Shown here: positions 22,890 to 28,716 of the stretch, piece by piece
How the letters are laid out: the number at the start of each line of letters is the position of its first letter
How positions within the stretch are numbered: position 1 is the first letter of the stretch
Origin: JAXHTH01 sp034211115
Lineage (GTDB): Bacteria > Planctomycetota > Phycisphaerae > Phycisphaerales > SM1A02
NCBI GenBank assembly: GCA_034211115.1
Contig: JAXHTH010000106.1
Location: 1-28,716, forward strand
DNA: 28,716 bases
Reading direction: 5' to 3'
Position numbers and translations under genes: made by a program
Notes under the pieces: model-generated
The model's database searches: none
The model's input: only the letters and a program-made list of their open reading frames with translations
Told to the model about the DNA's origin: nothing

Positions 22890-22940
22890 AGAATTATCTC
22901 TTGACATAGAGAATTATCAGTTTATACTGACCTACGTCAA
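22890..22940. promoter_or_regulatory. AT-rich overlapping divergent promoters with repeats
   Basis: On +: TTGACA (22901-22906), 16 bases, TATACT (22923-22928). On -: TTGACG (22940-22935), 16 bases, GATAAT (22918-22913). The direct repeat AGAATTATC occurs at 22890-22898 and 22910-22918, exactly 20 bases apart, and the palindrome TCAGT-TTAT-ACTGA (22917-22930) overlaps both -10 areas. This is the best promoter pair in the window and a likely regulator target, possibly of the adjacent HTH-TPR protein itself. Confidence 0.65.
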
Positions 22941-23266
22941 TGCGTTTGCTTGCTCAAGGCCTGGCTGAACAGGGCGGCCCCACACCGTCGCAGGTGAATT
23001 TGGTACGACAAGTCCCGCTTTTTCAGAGGTTTACGCGCTCAAACACGGCCCTGACAGGCGTGCTCAATGGAAGGACCCGTCAGTGGAACATCCCGCCAGA
23101 CCAGCTCTTTCTCCTCCTCTTTCCTCCGCTCCCGATCGCCGGACCAGGGCGATCGGGGGGATTCGTCATCTGGCGGTTCGATCGCGCGATCGACGCGTTC
23201 CTGACCCAAGCCGGGGTCGAAGATCGCGTTCGGCCCGGCGATTTCACAAGAAAGGCACAGTCATGA
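22940..23266 (+). CDS. Doubtful 108-residue leader ORF before the Hint protein gene
   Basis: An ATG 11 bases after the TATACT -10 opens a 108-codon frame whose stop overlaps the next ATG (ATGA). Position suggests a leaderless, translationally coupled upstream ORF. Against it: no recognisable domain, the frame runs through a pyrimidine tract and a hairpin, and random frames of this length are common at this GC content. It may simply be the mRNA leader. Confidence 0.25.
   Translation: MRLLAQGLAEQGGPTPSQVNLVRQVPLFQRFTRSNTALTGVLNGRTRQWNIPPDQLFLLLFPPLPIAGPGRSGGFVIWRFDRAIDAFLTQAGVEDRVRPGDFTRKAQS
23131..23157 (+). promoter_or_regulatory. Leader hairpin after a pyrimidine tract, upstream of the Hint protein gene
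   Basis: CCCGATCGCC (23131-23140) pairs perfectly with GGCGATCGGG (23148-23157). It follows a CTTTCTCCTCCTCTTTCCTC tract that recalls the tracts in the two elements at 20.5 and 21.2 kb, but there is no T-run after it. Possible third, degenerate copy or an mRNA-leader structure. Confidence 0.35.
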
Positions 23267-24708
23267 GTCGCATACGCAGAACCACATCTTCAGCACTGGT
23301 CGTCGCGTCGATGCTGACGCTGACGGCCGCCGCGCCGGTCGGCGCGCAGGGGCCGGAGGGACCCGATCATCTGCAGGTCGGGGACCTCCTCTTCGTTGAG
23401 GGCAAGTCGTGGGTGCACTGGTGGACCGGCTTCGACGTCGACGGGTGGGACCACGTTGCCCTGTATATCGGGAATGATGAGTGCATTGAGGCGACCGATT
23501 ATCCGGGAAGCAGTTGCGTTCGCGTCACGCCCCTCGCCCTCTTTGCCGTCTGGGCGGAGGACATGACGTTCGGGCGGGTGACGACGGCGACGCCCGAGCA
23601 GCGTGAGGCGGCCGTCGAATTCGCGTTCACCCAGCTCGGCCGACCGTACCAGGATGCCCACATCTGCTGGTGGGCGAACGCCGATCCCGACGACCCGGAC
23701 GATCCCTTTTCGGATTGCTGGTATTGCGCCGAGCTGGTCTGGGCGGCCTACCTTCATCAGGGGATCAACATCGATGCGGATCCGACGCCTCCGCCCCCCG
23801 AGGAAGGTGGCGACGGCATCCATCTATACGTGTCGCCCCAGGAGATCGCTGACGACGATGATGTCGAGCTGTACGGCGATGCGCCCCCCGCCGCCCCCAC
23901 CAAGCCGGAGGGACCGGCGGATGTCCTGCGCTTCGCCACGCGTCTTTACAGCACCTCCGCCATCGACCCGGAGAACGAATCCCTCTATTACCAGTGGGAT
24001 TGGGGCGACTCGACGGGGCTGGGGCCGTGGTATCTGTTCCCCCGCGGATCCGGCGAGACCGTCGTGCGGGCGCACACTTGGCTGGAGCTGGGCACGCACA
24101 ACGTGAAGGTGCGGGCCAGGGACCTCTGGGGCAACATCGGCCCGTGGTCGCCGGTGTTGCCGGTGACGGTCCGAAGCTGGTTCGACGGCGGCGGCGGTGG
24201 CGGCGTTGCCTGCTTCCCGCCCGGAAGCCGCGTGACCATGGCCGACGGCTCGATGACGAACATCGAAGAGGTGCGGGTCGGCGACGCCGTGCGATCGTAC
24301 GATCGTCAGGCGGGTCGTGAGATCATCGGCATCGTGAGTCGAACTCTCCGGCATGAGCCGGCCGAGATGGGCGCGTACTACCTCGTCATCAACGGGCAAC
24401 TGCGCATCACGCCCAACCACCTGATCTACCACGGCGGCGACTGGATCCGCGCCGGAGACGTCACGCTCGGATGCGCGCTTAGCACGACGGGCGTTGAGGT
24501 GACGTCCGTGCGCCGCGTGTTCGAGCCGGTGCCGACGTATCACCTGGTCGTGGGCGGACCGTGGGACCCGCTGGGCATGCAGGGAGAAGGGGAGGGTGGC
24601 GGGCACCCCGATGATGCGGGCGGGCTGCCTTACTACGTCGAGGACTACCTGACCAACAAGGGCGCCGAACAGGAGTCCTGGGAATCGGAGCAGTATCAGG
24701 AGTGGTGA
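23263..24708 (+). CDS. Secreted YiiX/NlpC-P60-like peptidase - PKD - Hint domain protein
   Basis: 481 residues. Signal peptide to about residue 28 (hydrophobic core, VGAQG). Residues ~36-170 look like a permuted papain-fold (YiiX-type) amidase/peptidase: GDLLFVEG, His64 in WDHVALYIG, and Cys155 in WYCAELVW as likely catalytic pair. A PKD-like domain follows (~218-303, YQWDWGDST). After a Gly-rich linker comes a Hint/intein-like domain: Cys317 in CFPPGSRVTMADGS, and TPNHLIY with His386. The usual end of Hint domains (xVHN or similar) is not present; the chain ends in an acidic tail after TYHLVVGG. Autoprocessing at Cys317 is possible but incomplete splicing elements are visible. It could cut peptidoglycan or lipid amide bonds outside the cell. 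Weak RBS AAGAAAGG precedes the ATG. Confidence 0.85.
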   Translation: MSRIRRTTSSALVVASMLTLTAAAPVGAQGPEGPDHLQVGDLLFVEGKSWVHWWTGFDVDGWDHVALYIGNDECIEATDYPGSSCVRVTPLALFAVWAEDMTFGRVTTATPEQREAAVEFAFTQLGRPYQDAHICWWANADPDDPDDPFSDCWYCAELVWAAYLHQGINIDADPTPPPPEEGGDGIHLYVSPQEIADDDDVELYGDAPPAAPTKPEGPADVLRFATRLYSTSAIDPENESLYYQWDWGDSTGLGPWYLFPRGSGETVVRAHTWLELGTHNVKVRARDLWGNIGPWSPVLPVTVRSWFDGGGGGGVACFPPGSRVTMADGSMTNIEEVRVGDAVRSYDRQAGREIIGIVSRTLRHEPAEMGAYYLVINGQLRITPNHLIYHGGDWIRAGDVTLGCALSTTGVEVTSVRRVFEPVPTYHLVVGGPWDPLGMQGEGEGGGHPDDAGGLPYYVEDYLTNKGAEQESWESEQYQEW

Positions 24709-24742
24709 TGGTCGCGGCGCGAATCGCGCGCAGCAACGCCAG

Positions 24743-24779
24743 ACCCGGCCGGGACGGAGAACACCCTCCCCGGCCGGGT
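24743..24779. terminator. Bidirectional hairpin between Hint protein and peptidase genes
   Basis: ACCCGGCCGGG (24743-24753) pairs perfectly with CCCGGCCGGGT (24769-24779) over a 15-base loop. It fills the gap between two convergent genes. T-runs are minimal on both sides. Confidence 0.6.
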
Positions 24780-26981
24780 TCATTCTGCGCGCGGCGCGGT
24801 GCGCGGGTTGTCGATGTGCCGCTCGAAGAAGTCGATGATGCGGTTGAGGCGGTCCATGCGCTGCGCCGGATCGCCGCGGCGCGAGAGCGAATGATCGGCT
24901 CCCGGGTAGCGCACGTACTCGACCGGGCGCTCGAGCTGCTTCAGAGCGCGGTAGAGCATTTCCGACTGGACGAAGCCGGTTCGGCGATCGCGGTCGCCGT
25001 GGATGATCAGCAGCGGCGTGCGGATGCGGTGCACGTCGCTGAACGGGCTTTCGCGTTTGTAGATGCGCTCGAGTCGGGGTTCCCAGGGCCAGCCGCCGAT
25101 CCACCATTCGACGAGTCGCCAGGCGGCGCCCTCGCCGAAGAGGGTTGTGAGATGGTAGACGCCGCGCTGGGCGACGGCGGCCTTGAAGCGATGATCGTGG
25201 GCGATGATCCACGCGGTCAGATATCCGCCGTAACTGCCGCCGGTGACGAGCAGGCGCTCGGGATCGATCCACTCGTTGAGCAGGGCGTGATCGACGACGG
25301 CGAGGACATCCCCGGCCGGGCCTTCGGCGAGGTTCTGGAACGAGGCGCGCTCGAACTCGTAGCCGTACCCGGCCGACCCGCGCGGGTTGGAATAGACGAC
25401 GGCGTACCCCCAACTGCACAGAAGCTGGAACTCGAGCCACATCGACCGCTCGCCCGGTCCCCACATCGCGTTTGGCCCGCCGTGGATCTCGAGCACGAGC
25501 GGATAGGTCTTCGTCGCCTCGCGTCGCATGGGCGGCATGAGCCAGTACTGGATGTCGACACCGTCCGGCCGCGTCACCGAACCTGCCTCGGGCACCGAGA
25601 GTTCCTTGTCAGCGACCCATGCGTTGAGATCGAAGGCGACGCGATCGCCGCGGGCATCGCGCACGCGGACGGTGCAGGGATTGGCGGGCATGGTGGCGGC
25701 GTAGACGATGGCCCCGCCTCCGATGCCGAAGGCGTACACGCCGGCCGGATGGTCGTCCAGCTCATCGACGACGACGGCCGGCTCGAGGAGCCCGACGCCC
25801 ATCGTCATGAGCGGATAGCCGCCCCGCACGGCGCTGTTGAACACGAGCGCGGAGCGCGTGGGCATCCAGCGCACATCGAGCACCGGCGCATCGAACGCCT
25901 CCTCATCGGTGAGCCAGGTCGGCTCGGACACGCCGTCCTCGCCCACGGTGACGATGCCCAGCCGCGTCTGGCGGAACATCGGCTCATCCATCTGATGCGC
26001 GAGGAACGCGACCACCCACCCATCGCGGCTGGGACGCGGCTGGCGCACGGAGAAGTCATCCAGCGCGAGAAGCTGGCGATCGTTCGTGCCGTCGATGTCG
26101 ATGCGCCGGATGGAAGTATGTCGCACGCGATCGGGATGCCGATCGGCAGGTGTTTTCGTGGTGTAGAGCAGGCTCTCGCCATCGGGCATGAAGACGCCGT
26201 CGCGATGATCGGCGAATCCGCTCGTCAATCGCCGTGGTTCGGCATCGGGATCGTGGGGATCGACGAGGAAGAGATGGGCAAAGGTCATCTCGCCGCGCAG
26301 ATCTGTTTCGCCGACGAATTCGAGTCGCGTGATGAGGTTCGGGTCGCATTGGTCGGCGTTGGCCTTGAGCCAGGCGCGGATCTGGGCGCGCGAGCCGGCC
26401 GGGTCGGGCGTGACATCGTTCAAGGCCGCCTCGTCACGCCACGTCTGCCGCGGACGTTCCGACGGCCAGGCCGGCGCGCCGGGCAGCTCATCCATCGGCA
26501 CGGCCGAGGAGACGAGCAGGCGGCGCCCGTCCGGCGACCAGCGCGGATCATCGGCGCCGCGCGGGAAATCGGTGACCGGTCGCGCCTCCCCGCCGTTCAC
26601 CGGCATGACCCAGACCTGCGCGGCCGCGTCATCATCGCCGACCGGCGCGCGCACGAAGGCGATCCGGGTGCCGTCCGGTGCGAAGACCGGTGCGCGATCG
26701 CTCCGCCGTCCCCAGGTCAATTGTCGCGGCGGCGCCGAATCATCGCGCAGATCCAGCAGGAACAGGTGCGAGAGGTTGACGAGTTCCGTGTCCTCGGACC
26801 CGGCGCTCCCGATCGAGCGCACGGCGAGCACCGCCCTCGATCCGTCGCGGGCCACGTCGATCGATGAGACGGTGCGCAGGCGCAGCAGGTCGGTGGTGAC
26901 GATCGGTTCCCTCGCCTGCGCGGGACAGGCGAGGGCAAGGACGGCGAAGAGCGTGCAGGCGGGCGGGATGGGGCGCATCAT
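24780..26981 (-). CDS. S9-family prolyl oligopeptidase / acyl-aminoacyl-peptidase-type exopeptidase, exported
   Basis: 733 residues. A signal peptide (CTLFAVLALACPAQA, cleavage near residue 23) is followed by a beta-propeller-like region with WD40/TolB-type repeats (RSDRAPVFAPDGTRIAFVR, DDPRWSPDGRRLL) and a C-terminal alpha/beta-hydrolase domain. The catalytic triad can be placed: Ser583 in GGSYGGY, Asp665 in HGDRDRRTG, His697 in ADHSLS. It should remove dipeptides or acylated residues from short peptides outside the cytoplasm. A -10-like TATGAT (26993-26988, minus strand) ends 6 bases before the ATG and no ribosome-binding site is visible, so translation may be leaderless. It converges with the Hint protein gene. 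Confidence 0.94.
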   Translation of the reverse strand: MMRPIPPACTLFAVLALACPAQAREPIVTTDLLRLRTVSSIDVARDGSRAVLAVRSIGSAGSEDTELVNLSHLFLLDLRDDSAPPRQLTWGRRSDRAPVFAPDGTRIAFVRAPVGDDDAAAQVWVMPVNGGEARPVTDFPRGADDPRWSPDGRRLLVSSAVPMDELPGAPAWPSERPRQTWRDEAALNDVTPDPAGSRAQIRAWLKANADQCDPNLITRLEFVGETDLRGEMTFAHLFLVDPHDPDAEPRRLTSGFADHRDGVFMPDGESLLYTTKTPADRHPDRVRHTSIRRIDIDGTNDRQLLALDDFSVRQPRPSRDGWVVAFLAHQMDEPMFRQTRLGIVTVGEDGVSEPTWLTDEEAFDAPVLDVRWMPTRSALVFNSAVRGGYPLMTMGVGLLEPAVVVDELDDHPAGVYAFGIGGGAIVYAATMPANPCTVRVRDARGDRVAFDLNAWVADKELSVPEAGSVTRPDGVDIQYWLMPPMRREATKTYPLVLEIHGGPNAMWGPGERSMWLEFQLLCSWGYAVVYSNPRGSAGYGYEFERASFQNLAEGPAGDVLAVVDHALLNEWIDPERLLVTGGSYGGYLTAWIIAHDHRFKAAVAQRGVYHLTTLFGEGAAWRLVEWWIGGWPWEPRLERIYKRESPFSDVHRIRTPLLIIHGDRDRRTGFVQSEMLYRALKQLERPVEYVRYPGADHSLSRRGDPAQRMDRLNRIIDFFERHIDNPRTAPRAE

Positions 26982-27109
26982 CGCCGCATCATACCGGCCG
27001 TCCCTCGATTACCCGCCTCCCTCACGGGCCGGGCGCAAGCGAAAACCAGCCCGCGCCGATCGGGCGCAGGCTGGGTTGCTGACATCGATGAGAGGCCGGC
27101 GGCGGCGGA
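26982..27109. other. Short intergenic region, thioredoxin to peptidase
   Basis: 128 bases. Apart from the TATGAT element right before the peptidase start I see no gene or strong hairpin. Confidence 0.5.
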
Positions 27110-27439
27110 TCACACGGCCCCGTCGAGGGCCGCGGTGAACTGTTCCTTCGGGGCCAGGCCGACGAACTTCTTCTCCACCTCGCCGTTCTTGAACAGCATC
27201 ACGGTCGGGATCGCGCTGATGCCGTACTTGACGGGGATCGAGCGGTTGGAGTCGCAGTCGAGGCTGCCGACCTTGACCTTGCCCTCGTACTCGCCGGCGA
27301 TCTCCTCCATGATCGGGGTGATCATGCGGCAGGGCTGGCACCACTCGGCCCAGAAGTCCACGAGCACAGGCTGATCGGATTGCAGTACCTCGGTGTCGAA
27401 ATTGGCATCGGTAAATTCGATCAACGATTCGCTGGCCAT
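27110..27439 (-). CDS. trxA: Thioredoxin with WCQPC active site
   Basis: 109 residues, the usual length of TrxA. The active site is Trp33-Cys34-Gln35-Pro36-Cys37 in place of WCGPC; the cis-Pro loop AIPTVMLFKNG and the VDFWAEWC strand are intact. It reduces protein disulfides in the cytoplasm using electrons from thioredoxin reductase. The Gly-to-Gln change lies between the catalytic cysteines, a position that tunes redox potential and partner choice. The start at 27437-27439 has GAGGAG about 10 bases upstream; an in-frame ATG six codons earlier lacks a site. It lies 95 bases after folP on the same strand. Confidence 0.95.
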   Translation of the reverse strand: MASESLIEFTDANFDTEVLQSDQPVLVDFWAEWCQPCRMITPIMEEIAGEYEGKVKVGSLDCDSNRSIPVKYGISAIPTVMLFKNGEVEKKFVGLAPKEQFTAALDGAV

Positions 27440-27534
27440 GGTCGTTACGCTCCTCAAGAGTCGATTAGGTAAGTGTTCGGGTCGAGAGCCCCCTCCTGAG
27501 GAGGCGGGCGATCATGGTATCCGCTGGAACCTGT

Positions 27535-28461
27535 TCAACCAACCGGTTCCGGGGCCGCGGGCATTCCCTTGGAGGCACGCTCGACGGCCCAGGTTACAGA
27601 AAGCGCCTCGCGCTGGGCGGCGACGTCGTGGACGCGGAACAGCCGCACCCCGGCCAGATACTGGATCGTGCTCGCGGCCGTCGAGCCGATCACGCGGTCG
27701 CGGGGGGTCTCGATTCCGGTGATCGCCCCGATGAAGCTCTTGCGACTGGCGGCCCCGAGCACGGGGTAGCCGTCGGCGAGGAGTTCGGCGCTGCGGGCGA
27801 TGAGCTGGTAGTTCTGGTCGACGGACTTGCCGAAGCCGAGGCCGGGATCGATGACGACGGCCTCGCGGGCCACCCCGGCCGCTTCCGCCGCCGCGCAGCG
27901 CTCGCCCAGGAATCGCCTGACCGCCTGCACCACGTCGCCGTACTTCGGCTCGCGCTCGTACTGGTGGCTGTAGGCATCATCGGGCGGGGCGGTGAGGCGA
28001 TGCATGAGGATGAGCCCGCAGCCGCGCTCGGCGGCGAGGGGGAGCATCCGATCGTCCTCCAGCCCCGCGGCCTGGTCGTTGATGATGTTCGCCCCCGCAT
28101 CAAGGGCGGCCCGGGCCACCGCGCTGCGCGTGGTGTCGATCGAGACGAGGACATCGCTGCACCGGCGCAGCTCCTCGATGGCGGGGACCGTGCGGGCGAT
28201 CTGCTCGGCTTCGTCGACCCGTATCGCGCCGGGACGGGTTGATTCGCCGCCCACGTCGATGATCTCCGCGCCCTCTTCGACGAGGCGGAGGGCGGCGCCG
28301 ACGAGGGCGTCGATCGAGGGGTACATGCCGCCGTCGGAGAAACTGTCCGGCGTGGCGTTCAGCACGCCCATCAGCCGCGGCTGATCCAGCGGCAGCACAC
28401 GATCATCGGCGACCCGCCAGAGGCGTGCGGCGTTCTTCGATTCGCTCGTGATCGGGGTCAT
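27535..28461 (-). CDS. folP: Dihydropteroate synthase
   Basis: 308 residues from the ATG at 28459-28461 (GGAG about 9 bases upstream); the longer open frame is not family sequence. Signatures seen: MGVLNATPDSFSDGG, IIDVGGESTRPGA, SIDTTRS, NDQAAG, DPGLGFGKS and AASRKSFIG. The enzyme joins p-aminobenzoate to hydroxymethyl-dihydropterin diphosphate in folate synthesis and is the sulfonamide target. An extra N-terminal ~25 residues precede the core. A CCTCC-TGA-GGAGG inverted repeat lies at 27491-27503 between this gene and thioredoxin. Confidence 0.96.
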   Translation of the reverse strand: MTPITSESKNAARLWRVADDRVLPLDQPRLMGVLNATPDSFSDGGMYPSIDALVGAALRLVEEGAEIIDVGGESTRPGAIRVDEAEQIARTVPAIEELRRCSDVLVSIDTTRSAVARAALDAGANIINDQAAGLEDDRMLPLAAERGCGLILMHRLTAPPDDAYSHQYEREPKYGDVVQAVRRFLGERCAAAEAAGVAREAVVIDPGLGFGKSVDQNYQLIARSAELLADGYPVLGAASRKSFIGAITGIETPRDRVIGSTAASTIQYLAGVRLFRVHDVAAQREALSVTWAVERASKGMPAAPEPVG

Positions 28462-28588
28462 CCCGGCTTTCTCCGTCAGGGGAGCGGGGGCGATCGGTCG
28501 GTGCCAAAGTGTAGGGCGCCTCCGGGTATCGGGACCGATGGCGGCGGATGGGTCCGTCGGTGCGGCGGCAGGGCGTATCCTGTGACGC

Positions 28589-28716
28589 ATGACCCCTGCG
28601 ACGGCGAGCACGGCGATGGCATGGTGCCTGCTGCTGACCCTGCCCGTTGTCTGCGCACTGCTGCTGCGTTGGGCGCGATGTCCGGGCCGGGCGGTCGTCG
28701 GCGGGGCGATCGCCGG
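28589..28716 (+). CDS. Start of a membrane protein, cut by the window end
   Basis: An ATG at 28589 opens a frame to the window end (42 codons). A hydrophobic helix (AWCLLLTLPVVCALLLRWA) is followed by a Gly/Ala-rich second hydrophobic stretch. TATCCT (28576-28581) ends 7 bases before the ATG, with no ribosome-binding site, so it may be leaderless. Divergent from folP. The helix-then-GGAIAG start recalls cation/proton antiporters, but too little is present to name it. Confidence 0.5.
   Translation, partial: MTPATASTAMAWCLLLTLPVVCALLLRWARCPGRAVVGGAIA

Noticed and set aside
24702..26867. 721-codon + strand frame opposite the S9 peptidase
   Set aside because: Antisense shadow. The S9 gene has its signal peptide and full triad.

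Overview
The window is a GC-rich bacterial chromosome segment with short intergenic gaps. It most likely comes from a planctomycete of the Phycisphaerae type. The evidence is a secreted protein ending in a PEP-CTERM-like tail (PAPG, hydrophobic helix, RRRR), a large secreted Hint-domain protein, and the general protein style. This placement is inference; no rRNA marker is present.

Region 1 (about 1-16.1 kb) is a stress/energy-economy island. An MgtC-family tail (+) meets a four-gene minus-strand operon: GAF histidine kinase, NarL/LuxR response regulator, baeRF3 (eRF1-like) protein and a GspE-like ATPase. Then come a Mn-type superoxide dismutase (+), a CHAD protein (-), a two-CBS-domain protein (+), a minus-strand group (ferritin-like protein, archaeal-type phosphoglycerate mutase, Ca2+-type P-ATPase, Ala-rich helical protein), a DUF1328 membrane peptide, a DJ-1/PfpI protein, a rhodanese, and a PfkB phosphofructokinase (+). 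This inventory closely mirrors the mycobacterial DosR dormancy regulon (GAF kinase + NarL regulator, Hrp1-type CBS protein, CtpF-type ATPase, PfkB, ferritin, Rv2629-type eRF1-like protein). Four main promoter regions of the island each carry a 15-bp inverted repeat, TSGGG-N5-CCCSA (three perfect, one with one mismatch). I propose it as the operator of the local response regulator.

Region 2 (16.2-18.2 kb) holds a UbiB/AarF kinase and a tRNA-Ala(GGC) with a promoter and a terminator.

Region 3 (18.3-24.8 kb) is accessory. Two paralogous XRE-HTH + TPR-like regulators lie in the same orientation, each beside a gene for a secreted protein: the PEP-CTERM-like protein directly downstream of the first, and a YiiX-like peptidase/PKD/Hint protein divergent from the second. 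Between the regulators is a roughly 1.2-kb stretch without a convincing gene. It holds two diverged copies of a 230-260-bp element with several GC hairpins followed by T-runs on the + strand. The first regulator has a hairpin that would hide its ribosome-binding site. The second has overlapping divergent promoters with direct repeats and a small palindrome. The layout recalls RRNPP peptide-sensing modules, but that link is inference.

Region 4 (24.8-28.7 kb) is housekeeping: an S9 prolyl-oligopeptidase-type exopeptidase, thioredoxin with an unusual WCQPC site, dihydropteroate synthase, and the start of a membrane protein cut by the window end.
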